This document shows positions 1 through 4,740 of a stretch of DNA of 6,000 nucleotides, piece after piece. The stretch spans positions 1-6,000 of the forward strand of contig JAFYOA010000270.1 in the NCBI GenBank assembly GCA_017547865.1. Direction: 5' to 3'. The translations under genes were made by a program, and so were the position numbers. Source of the stretch: Clostridia bacterium. GTDB taxonomy: Bacteria; Bacillota_A; Clostridia; Oscillospirales; Acutalibacteraceae. Positions within the stretch are counted from its first letter, which is position 1; each line of letters opens with the position of its first letter. The notes below the pieces were generated by a model, which was given only the letters and a program-made list of their open reading frames with translations, was not told the DNA's origin and searched no databases.

Positions 1-1
1 C

Positions 2-115
2 GAGGCGGCCACCGTCGCTTTGTTTGAACTGTTCAAGGGCGATAATCTGACCGATCGAAAAGATTACATCGCAGAACACGGCAGTGAATATCTGGATGAT
101 CTCGATTTGGCGTGA
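2..115 (+). CDS. parE: Topoisomerase IV subunit B (ParE/GyrB family), C-terminal end only
   Basis: Only the last 37 codons are in the window, ending with TGA at 113-115. The tail reads LFELFKGDNLTDRKDYIAEHG and then an acidic end (YLDDLDLA). This matches the close of the TOPRIM-containing B subunits of type IIA topoisomerases, which typically finish with a 'F..L.G....R.+FI' segment. B subunits bind and hydrolyse ATP and carry the Mg2+-binding TOPRIM fold that works with the A-subunit tyrosine. The paired A subunit starts 14 nt downstream, which supports a parE-parC operon. The parE rather than gyrB label is inferred from the partner, which lacks a GyrA box. The ATPase and TOPRIM domains lie upstream of the window, so their integrity cannot be judged. 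Confidence 0.8.
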   Translation, partial: EAATVALFELFKGDNLTDRKDYIAEHGSEYLDDLDLA

Positions 116-132
116 GAGGAGGACGAACTGTG
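115..132 (+). promoter_or_regulatory. Ribosome binding site and GTG start of parC
   Basis: AGAGGAGGA at 115-123 is a strong Shine-Dalgarno sequence six bases before GTG at 130-132. It begins at the last base of the parE stop, so re-initiation or coupling after parE is likely. The same frame has another GTG at 112-114 that overlaps the parE stop. That one would have no properly spaced ribosome site and would place the Shine-Dalgarno inside the gene, so 130 is preferred. Confidence 0.75.
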
Positions 133-2361
133 GCAAAACGTAAAAAAGAAACAGCTGTTAAACAGCCGAAGAGCAGCGGCGTGATTGAAGGTGCCGGCGA
201 AGTTGTGGTGCAGCCCATTACCAAAACGCTGGAAACAAACTTCATGCCTTATGCCATGAGCATCATCCTCTCCCGTGCCATTCCGGAGATCGATGGCTTT
301 AAGCCTTCGCACCGTAAGCTGCTGTACACCATGTACAAAATGGGCCTGCTGGGTGCCACCCGTACCAAAAGCGCCAACATTGTGGGCCAGACCATGCGCC
401 TGAACCCCCATGGCGATGCGGCGATCTATGATACCATGGTGCGCCTGAGCCGCGGCTACGAAGCAATGCTGCATCCCTATGTGGATTCCAAGGGCAACTT
501 CGGTAAGTTTTATTCCCGCGATATGGCCTGGGCTGCTTCCCGCTATACAGAAGCCAAGCTGGACCCGCTGTGCAAGGAGCTTTTCAAAGACATTGACAAG
601 GATACCGTGGATTTTGTCGATAACTACGACAATACCATGAAGGAGCCTTCTTTGCTTCCGGCATCCTTTCCTTCTGTTCTGGTCAATGCCAATACCGGTA
701 TTGCCGTTGGTATGGCCAGCTCCATTTGCCCCTTTAACCTGAAAGAAGTGTGCGAGACCACCATCGCTCTGATGCGTGACCCCGGCCACGATGTTCTCTC
801 CACCATGCCGGCTCCGGATTTCCCCGGCGGCGGGCGGATCGTTTATGACCGCGAGGTGCTGGAACAAATTTACCGCACCGGCCGCGGCAGTCTGCGCGTG
901 CGCAGCGTGTATACTTATGACAGCAAGGCCAACTGCATCGATGTGACCCAGATCCCGCCTTCCACTACCATTGAAGCCATCGTGGAAAAAGTGGTGGAGC
1001 TGGTCAAGGGCGGCAAGCTGAAAGAAATTGCGGATATCCGCGATGAAACCGGCCTGGATGGCCTGAAGATCACCATCGACCTGAAGCGCGGCGTGGACCC
1101 GGACAAGCTGATGCAAAAGCTGTTCCGTACCACCACGCTGGAAGATTCTTTTGCCTGCAACTTCAACGTGCTGATCGCCGGTGTGCCCAAAGTGCTGGGT
1201 GTGGCAGAGATTCTGGAAGAGTGGACGGCTTTCCGCGTGGAGTGCATTCGCCGCCGCACCTATTTTGACCTGGCAAAGAAAAAAGAAAAGCTGCACCTGC
1301 TGCGGGGTCTTGCCATGATCCTGCTGGACATCGACAAGGCCATTCGCATTGTGCGCGAGACCGAAGAAGAAAGCGATGTGGTGCCCAACCTGATGATCGG
1401 CTTCGGTATTGACGAAGTGCAGGCGGAATACGTGGCAGAAATCAAGCTGCGCCACCTGAACCGGGAGTATATTCTGGACCGTACCGCCGAGACCCAGGAG
1501 CTGGAAAAAGCCATTGCCGAACTGGAAGGCATTCTGCAGTCCAAGAGCAAGGTGCGTTCCATTATTGCCAAAGAGCTGAAGGAAGTGGCCGATGCGTACG
1601 GCCAGCCCCGCCGCAGCGAGATCATCTACGCTGCTGATGAGGCAGAAGAGGAGACCGAGGAAGAGGCGCCCGATTATCCGGTGAACCTGTTCTTCACCCG
1701 GGAGGGTTACTTTAAAAAGATCACGCCTCTGTCTCTGCGCATGAGCGGCGACCAGAAGCTGAAAGACGGTGACGAGATCACCCAGCAGATGGAAGCCACC
1801 AACAACACCGAGCTGCTGTTCTTTACGGATAAGGCCCAGGTGTATAAGACCCGCGCGGCTGATTTCGGTGATACCAAGGCCAGCGTGCTGGGCGAGTACA
1901 TTCCTGCCCGCCTGGGTATGGACGAAGGGGAGAACGCCGTGTACATGGTTGCCACCCGCGACTATGCCGGCTTTATGCTGTTTATGTTCGATAACGGCAA
2001 GGCAGCCAAGGTGGAACTCTCTGCCTATGCCACCAAAACCAACCGCAAAAAGCTGCTGAACGCCTACTACGCCGGCGCCGGCCTGGCAGCGGTGCTGTAC
2101 CTGCCCCAGGATTGCGACGTGCTGCTGACGGCCTCTACCGGGCGCATGCTGCTGTTCAACACGGCCCTGGTGCAGCCCAAGGCCACTAAGAATACCCAGG
2201 GCGTGGCTGCCCTGACCCTGAAGAAGGGCCAGCGGCTGATGAAGGCGGAAGTTTACGAAGAGGGCCGCCTGAATAATCCTGCCCGCTACCGCAAAAAGCT
2301 GCCTGCACTGGGTGCTCTGCCGGATGCCCAGGAGACCGCCGGGGAACAGCTGACCCTGTAA
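130..2361 (+). CDS. parC: Topoisomerase IV-like subunit A (ParC/GyrA family)
   Basis: This is the DNA-cleaving subunit of a type IIA topoisomerase, which with ParE decatenates and relaxes chromosomal DNA. From GTG 130 it is 743 aa, close to ParC length (about 750) and shorter than GyrA (about 820-875). Residues about 30-490 form the breakage-reunion core. The catalytic tyrosine is Y139 in AASRYTE (codon 544-546), and the DNA-bending isoleucine is I191 in NTGIAVGMAS. A charged helical section spans roughly 375-490, and an acidic linker (D503-E512) leads into a beta-pinwheel C-terminal domain from about 516. I see no QRRGGKG-type GyrA box, which argues for a topoisomerase IV-like enzyme rather than a gyrase. 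The N-terminal motif IPEIDGFKPSHRK is one residue shorter than the usual PD.RDGLKP motif, a variant I associate with clostridial enzymes. The residue equivalent to E. coli GyrA Ser83 is Ala97, while Asp87 is kept as D101. Confidence 0.9.
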   Translation: MAKRKKETAVKQPKSSGVIEGAGEVVVQPITKTLETNFMPYAMSIILSRAIPEIDGFKPSHRKLLYTMYKMGLLGATRTKSANIVGQTMRLNPHGDAAIYDTMVRLSRGYEAMLHPYVDSKGNFGKFYSRDMAWAASRYTEAKLDPLCKELFKDIDKDTVDFVDNYDNTMKEPSLLPASFPSVLVNANTGIAVGMASSICPFNLKEVCETTIALMRDPGHDVLSTMPAPDFPGGGRIVYDREVLEQIYRTGRGSLRVRSVYTYDSKANCIDVTQIPPSTTIEAIVEKVVELVKGGKLKEIADIRDETGLDGLKITIDLKRGVDPDKLMQKLFRTTTLEDSFACNFNVLIAGVPKVLGVAEILEEWTAFRVECIRRRTYFDLAKKKEKLHLLRGLAMILLDIDKAIRIVRETEEESDVVPNLMIGFGIDEVQAEYVAEIKLRHLNREYILDRTAETQELEKAIAELEGILQSKSKVRSIIAKELKEVADAYGQPRRSEIIYAADEAEEETEEEAPDYPVNLFFTREGYFKKITPLSLRMSGDQKLKDGDEITQQMEATNNTELLFFTDKAQVYKTRAADFGDTKASVLGEYIPARLGMDEGENAVYMVATRDYAGFMLFMFDNGKAAKVELSAYATKTNRKKLLNAYYAGAGLAAVLYLPQDCDVLLTASTGRMLLFNTALVQPKATKNTQGVAALTLKKGQRLMKAEVYEEGRLNNPARYRKKLPALGALPDAQETAGEQLTL

Positions 2362-2457
2362 ATGCCGATCGGCGCATCCCCTGAAACAAGGGACACGCCG
2401 ACAAAAGGCACGGCCGCACGCAAACGCATGTGCGCCGGGCCTGCTAATAGACTGCCC
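2362..2457 (+). other. Structured spacer after parC (consecutive hairpins)
   Basis: Directly after the parC stop the sequence folds into a series of stems that I paired by eye. First, TGCC 2363-2366 pairs with GGCA 2407-2410, enclosing CGGCG 2370-2374 with CGCCG 2396-2400 and TCCC 2377-2380 with GGGA 2390-2393. The two inner stems are separated by a symmetric CA/CA internal loop. Second, CGCAC 2415-2419 pairs with GTGCG 2430-2434, extended by GG 2412-2413 with CC 2435-2436. Third, GGGC 2437-2440 pairs with GCCC 2454-2457. No T-run follows closely, so this is not a simple intrinsic terminator. It could be a 3' end that stabilises the parC mRNA, part of a small RNA, or an attenuator. I could not match it to a known RNA family. 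An ORF across this stretch (2362-2562) has no ribosome site of its own and an unconvincing composition. Confidence 0.4.
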
Positions 2458-2497
2458 ACAGGGGTGCTGTTTATACCGTTTGAAGAAAAAATCTCTG

Positions 2498-2523
2498 TTT
2501 TTTTCGCAAAGCAGCGAAAAAAG
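2498..2523. repeat. A/T-rich inverted repeat in the parC-secG spacer
   Basis: TTTTTTCGC at 2499-2507 and GCGAAAAAA at 2514-2522 form a perfect 9-bp inverted repeat around a 6-nt loop, with one further G-T pair outside. GAAAAAA at 2485-2491 can pair instead with the same T-run. GCAGCG at 2511-2516 can pair instead with CGCTGC at 2545-2550. These helices exclude one another. Neither strand has the classical G/C stem followed by a T-run, so it is at best an atypical terminator. Confidence 0.4.
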
Positions 2524-2536
2524 ATGCGGTGCTGTG

Positions 2537-2565
2537 TTGCAAAACGCTGCAGCTTGTGGTAAAAT
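2537..2565 (+). promoter_or_regulatory. Predicted sigma-A promoter of secG
   Basis: TTGCAA (2537-2542) as -35 and TAAAAT (2560-2565) as -10 are separated by an ideal 17 bp. TGG immediately precedes the -10, giving an extended -10 element. Transcription would start near 2572, leaving a leader of about 55 nt before the secG ATG. The match is strong enough to make secG an independent unit from parE-parC. Confidence 0.7.
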
Positions 2566-2627
2566 AACTCTTGCATGTAAATTTCACTTTACGTCAATTT
2601 AATCCGCTTAAGGAGTGTCGTTTTATA

Positions 2628-2876
2628 ATGGGTGCTTTTGAAATTGTTACCGGTATTATTCTGATCGTCTTTGCTCTGGCCATCATCGCCGTCGTGCTTC
2701 TGCAGGAAGGCAGCCAGTCCAACGTGGGTGTGGTGAGCGGCGCTGCCGACACCTTCCTTTCCAAGAATAAGGCTCGCCAGCTGGATACTTTCCTGGCCCG
2801 CTGGACCAAGTTCATCGCTGTTGGTTTCTTCGTGATGGTCATCGTGGTTAACGTGATCATGTATTTCACCAAGTAA
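2628..2876 (+). CDS. secG: Preprotein translocase subunit SecG
   Basis: SecG is the small auxiliary membrane subunit of the SecYEG channel and assists SecA-driven protein export. The 82-aa product is a normal size for Gram-positive SecG. It has two hydrophobic segments, about residues 5-26 (IVTGIILIVFALAIIAVVLL) and 61-80 (KFIAVGFFVMVIVVNVIMYF), joined by a polar loop. The family pattern is present: LLQEGSQSNVG after the first segment, then GAADTFLSKNKAR.LD before the second. ATG 2628 is chosen because the homology begins there, with AAGGAG at 2610-2615. The 12-nt spacing is slightly long. An in-frame ATG at 2571 would only add a non-conserved extension. The gene has its own promoter and a double terminator, so it appears monocistronic, whereas many Firmicutes have rnr and smpB after secG. 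Confidence 0.93.
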   Translation: MGAFEIVTGIILIVFALAIIAVVLLQEGSQSNVGVVSGAADTFLSKNKARQLDTFLARWTKFIAVGFFVMVIVVNVIMYFTK

Positions 2877-2885
2877 AAATCATTG

Positions 2886-2920
2886 CGGGCAGCCGGCTGG
2901 TTGCCCGTTTTGCTTTTTTT
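2886..2920 (+). terminator. Intrinsic terminator of secG (first of two)
   Basis: CGGGCAGCC (2886-2894) pairs with GGTTGCCCG (2899-2907) over 9 bp including one G-U, closing a 4-nt GGCT loop. It is followed by TTTTGCTTTTTTT to 2920. It begins 9 nt after the secG stop. This is a textbook Rho-independent terminator. Confidence 0.9.
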
Positions 2921-2948
2921 GCAGCACAGTGAATCTGTGCTGTTTTTG
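2921..2948 (+). terminator. Second, back-to-back intrinsic terminator
   Basis: GCAGCACAG (2921-2929) pairs with CTGTGCTGT (2935-2943), eight Watson-Crick pairs plus one G-T, around a TGAAT loop. It is followed by TTTTTG. It starts on the base after the T-run of the first terminator and ends four bases before the -35 of the next gene, insulating the LysR-type gene from secG read-through. Confidence 0.75.
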
Positions 2949-2951
2949 TTA

Positions 2952-2980
2952 TTGAAACTGCCGGAAAGATGTGGTACAAT
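2952..2980 (+). promoter_or_regulatory. Predicted sigma-A promoter of the LysR-type gene
   Basis: TTGAAA (2952-2957) and TACAAT (2975-2980) are 17 bp apart, with TGG directly before the -10 (TGTGGTACAAT). Transcription would start near 2987, giving a leader of about 29 nt. The 11-bp -10 block differs from that of the secG promoter (TGTGGTAAAAT) at one base. Confidence 0.8.
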
Positions 2981-3015
2981 ACAATTGCTGCAGTATGCAA
3001 CCGAGGTGTATGTGA

Positions 3016-3936
3016 ATGAATATTCTGCACATGAAGTATGCTGTGGAAGTGGCAAAAGCCGGCTCACTGAACAAAGCGTCGGAGGTTCTGTATGTAGCGC
3101 TGCCCAATATCAGCCGCTCCATTCGGGAACTGGAGGCCGACCTGGGGATTACCATCTTTGACCGAACCGCCAAAGGAATGACGCTGACCCCGGATGGGGA
3201 AGTGTTCATTGAATATGCCAAGGGAATCCTGCGGCAGATCGATCAGGTGGAAAGGCTTTACAAAGAGGGGGCCGTTAAAAAGCGGAAGTTCTCTGTTTCT
3301 GTTCCCCGGGCAAGCTATGTTTCCGATGCATTTGCGCAGTTCACCAAAATGCTGGGTGACGAAGCTGTGGAAGTTTTCTACAAAGAGACAAACTCCCAGC
3401 GTGCCATCAGCAATATTCTGGAACGCGACTATAAGCTGGGCGTTATTCGCTATGCCGAAAATTACGACCGGTATTTTAAAACGATGCTGGAAGAAAAAGG
3501 CCTGTGCTATGAGATGGTCACGGAATTTTCTTATGTACTGCTGATGAGCGAAGAGAGTTCTCTGGCGCAGCTGGAGGAAATTACCTTCGACGATCTGGTC
3601 AATCATATCGAAATTGCCCATGCCGATCCTTATGTTCCTTCTTTGCCCCTGGCAAAAGTTGTAAAAGATGAACTGCCGGATAACATTGACCGCCGGATCT
3701 TTATTTTTGAGCGCGCCAGCCAGTTTGACCTGCTTTCACAAAATCCGGACACTTTTATGTGGGTATCGCCTGTGCCGCAAAGCACGCTGAAGCGCTACGG
3801 CCTGGTACAAAAAAAGTGCACCGATAACAAAAAAGTCTACAAGGATGTATTGATCTATCGAGATGGCTACAAACTTACGGACCTGGACAAAAAATTCATC
3901 ACGGCTCTGTGCGATTCCAAACGAAAGCACCTGTAA
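3016..3936 (+). CDS. LysR-family transcriptional regulator, target unknown
   Basis: The 306-aa length is typical for LysR-type regulators, which are usually tetrameric DNA-binding proteins responding to a small co-inducer. Residues 3-62 are the winged helix-turn-helix: FAxx-like VEVAKAGSLNKASEVLYVA, then LPNISRSIRELEADLGITIFDR and a wing ending T.DGEVF. A linker helix follows at about 62-88. The C-terminal two-lobed ligand domain spans roughly 90-300 and is diverged, so the effector cannot be named. The start at 3016 is supported by GAGGTG at 3003-3008, seven bases upstream. An in-frame ATG at 3031 lacks that support. The gene has its own strong promoter and terminator. LysR genes often lie divergent from their target, but here both neighbours point the same way, so the target is not evident from position. 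The downstream rex-adhE unit is one candidate. Confidence 0.88.
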   Translation: MNILHMKYAVEVAKAGSLNKASEVLYVALPNISRSIRELEADLGITIFDRTAKGMTLTPDGEVFIEYAKGILRQIDQVERLYKEGAVKKRKFSVSVPRASYVSDAFAQFTKMLGDEAVEVFYKETNSQRAISNILERDYKLGVIRYAENYDRYFKTMLEEKGLCYEMVTEFSYVLLMSEESSLAQLEEITFDDLVNHIEIAHADPYVPSLPLAKVVKDELPDNIDRRIFIFERASQFDLLSQNPDTFMWVSPVPQSTLKRYGLVQKKCTDNKKVYKDVLIYRDGYKLTDLDKKFITALCDSKRKHL

Positions 3937-3947
3937 AGCCATTCAAA

Positions 3948-3985
3948 ACAGCCTGTTCTGAACAAGGACAGACTGTGTTTTTTTA
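3948..3985 (+). terminator. Intrinsic terminator of the LysR-type gene
   Basis: ACAG (3948-3951) pairs with CTGT (3973-3976). After a C/A mismatch, CTGTTC (3953-3958) pairs with GGACAG (3966-3971) including one G-T. The sequence then runs GTTTTTTTA. The hairpin starts 12 nt after the stop codon. It ends the LysR transcript ahead of the rex control region. Confidence 0.8.
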
Positions 3986-3996
3986 TATCTAACCAT

Positions 3997-4018
3997 GTGT
4001 TATCGATATAGATAACAC
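3997..4018. promoter_or_regulatory. Palindromic operator candidate upstream of rex
   Basis: GTGTTATC (3997-4004) and GATAACAC (4011-4018) are perfect inverted 8-mers around a 6-nt centre, GATATA. A further ATAACA copy lies at 4023-4028, 11 bp (about one helical turn) after the ATAACA at 4012-4017. The TGTTA/TAACA cores resemble Rex half-sites. The usual clostridial Rex box is TTGTTAA-N4-TTAACAA, with 6 bp between these cores, and here there are 10. The even-length symmetry also does not give a symmetric LysR T-N11-A box. It sits about 20 bp upstream of the predicted -35. Rex, the LysR product or another dimeric regulator could bind it. Confidence 0.55.
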
Positions 4019-4037
4019 CGGTATAACATTTAAATAA

Positions 4038-4066
4038 TTCCGGATTCGGAGAGAGGCTGATATAAT
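4038..4066 (+). promoter_or_regulatory. Predicted promoter of rex-adhE
   Basis: TATAAT at 4061-4066 is a perfect -10, preceded by TGA, which makes an extended -10. At the ideal 17-bp spacing the -35 is TTCCGG (4038-4043), a weak match, so the promoter may rely on the extended -10 or on an activator. The -10 lies inside a short perfect palindrome, TATAATTATA (4061-4070). Predicted start is near 4073, about 29 nt before the rex ATG. Confidence 0.65.
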
Positions 4067-4085
4067 TATAACGAACTAGAGAGAC

Positions 4086-4093
4086 AAAGGAGG
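4086..4093 (+). promoter_or_regulatory. Strong ribosome binding site of rex
   Basis: AAAGGAGG ends eight bases before ATG 4102, a near-perfect match to the anti-Shine-Dalgarno sequence. It fixes the rex start at 4102. Confidence 0.8.
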
Positions 4094-4101
4094 CTGACAG
4101 A

Positions 4102-4731
4102 ATGGAAAAAGCTTCTGTACCAAAGGCGACTTTGGGCAGGCTTCCCCATTATCTGCGTTACTTAAGGGAGTTGCCCGCCAGACAGACACACGTATCCGCC
4201 CCGCTGATCGCCAAGCATTTGGCACTGGGTGAAGTTCAGGTTCGAAAAGACCTGAATCTGGTTAGCGGAACAGGCAGACCGAAGGTCGGTTACCTGAAAT
4301 CGGACCTGATTGAGCAGCTGGAGGAATACCTAGGCTGTGGAAGCCCCAACGCCGCCGTACTGGTGGGGGCCGGAAAATTGGGTCGTGCACTGCTGGAATA
4401 CGATGATTTTGAAGATTATGGCGTAAAAATTCTGGCCGCCTTTGATTGCAACGAACATCCCATTTCGTTGGGAAGAAATCGCGAGGTGCTCCCCGTGCGT
4501 CAGCTGGAAGCGTTCTGCAAACAGCACGATGTCCGGATCGGTATCATCACCGTGGGTGCCGGTTCTGCACAGGAAGTGTGTGACCATATGCTGGAAAGCG
4601 GCATTACGGCCATTTGGAATTTTGCCCCCTGCGATCTTAGTGTGCCCAACGGCGTGCTGCTGCGGCAGGAACGCCTGGCGCTCTCGTTAGCCCATTTGAA
4701 TAATCAGCTGAATCACCGAATTGGAGGATAA
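4102..4731 (+). CDS. rex: Redox-sensing transcriptional repressor Rex
   Basis: Rex is a cytoplasmic homodimer that binds operators when NADH is low and lets go when NADH rises, opening fermentation genes. The 209-aa length is typical. Residues about 5-78 form the winged helix: LPHYLRYLREL, then VSAPLIAKHLALGEVQVRKDL (recognition helix with R48-K49-D50) and the wing GTGRPKVGY. Residues about 84-205 form the Rossmann domain. Its dinucleotide loop is VGAGKLGRALL (88-98), with Lys92 where Asn is common. D115 ends the second strand (AAFDCNEHP), and ITVGAGSAQEVCDHM and the IWNFAP motif (171-176) follow. A final helix at about 190-205 would be the domain-swap segment. It is the first gene of an operon with adhE, a classic Rex target, so autoregulation together with adhE control is likely. 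The operator is less certain (see the palindrome at 3997-4018). Confidence 0.93.
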   Translation: MEKASVPKATLGRLPHYLRYLRELPARQTHVSAPLIAKHLALGEVQVRKDLNLVSGTGRPKVGYLKSDLIEQLEEYLGCGSPNAAVLVGAGKLGRALLEYDDFEDYGVKILAAFDCNEHPISLGRNREVLPVRQLEAFCKQHDVRIGIITVGAGSAQEVCDHMLESGITAIWNFAPCDLSVPNGVLLRQERLALSLAHLNNQLNHRIGG

Positions 4732-4740
4732 AATACGATG
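4723..4740 (+). promoter_or_regulatory. adhE ribosome site overlapping the rex end
   Basis: GGAGG at 4723-4727 encodes part of the two terminal glycines of Rex and also serves as the Shine-Dalgarno for ATG 4738, ten bases on. The rex stop (4729-4731) is only 6 nt before that ATG. This arrangement predicts translational coupling and a shared transcript. Confidence 0.75.

Noticed and set aside
112..129. Upstream GTG start for parC overlapping the parE stop
   Set aside because: It would add six residues (MRGGRT) encoded by the Shine-Dalgarno region itself and has no ribosome site at a proper distance.
64..1455. A 463-codon open frame on the minus strand opposite parC
   Set aside because: It lies wholly antisense to a certain gene, its protein is His/Gln-rich low-complexity text typical of codon-bias shadows, and it has no recognisable domain. 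Strong third-position bias in parC explains the lack of stops.
2362..2562. A 66-codon plus-strand ORF starting at the base after the parC stop
   Set aside because: It has no Shine-Dalgarno of its own, and its Arg/Lys/Cys-rich composition resembles no family. It runs through the hairpins and ends inside the secG promoter -10. Structured non-coding sequence is the better explanation.
2362..2627. Possible 6S RNA, SRP RNA, tmRNA or riboswitch in the parC-secG spacer
   Set aside because: I looked for recognisable conserved cores of these families and saw none (for example, no SRP GGAA/GCAG core and no tmRNA tag or 3' tRNA-like end), so the structure is left unassigned.
2624..2629. TATAAT overlapping the secG start codon
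   Set aside because: It looks like a -10 but would start transcription inside secG, and no good -35 sits 17 bp upstream. The promoter at 2537-2565 is far better.
4061..4070. TATAATTATA palindrome as a regulator site
   Set aside because: It is short, AT-only and fully explained by the -10 box, so I do not call it an operator on its own.
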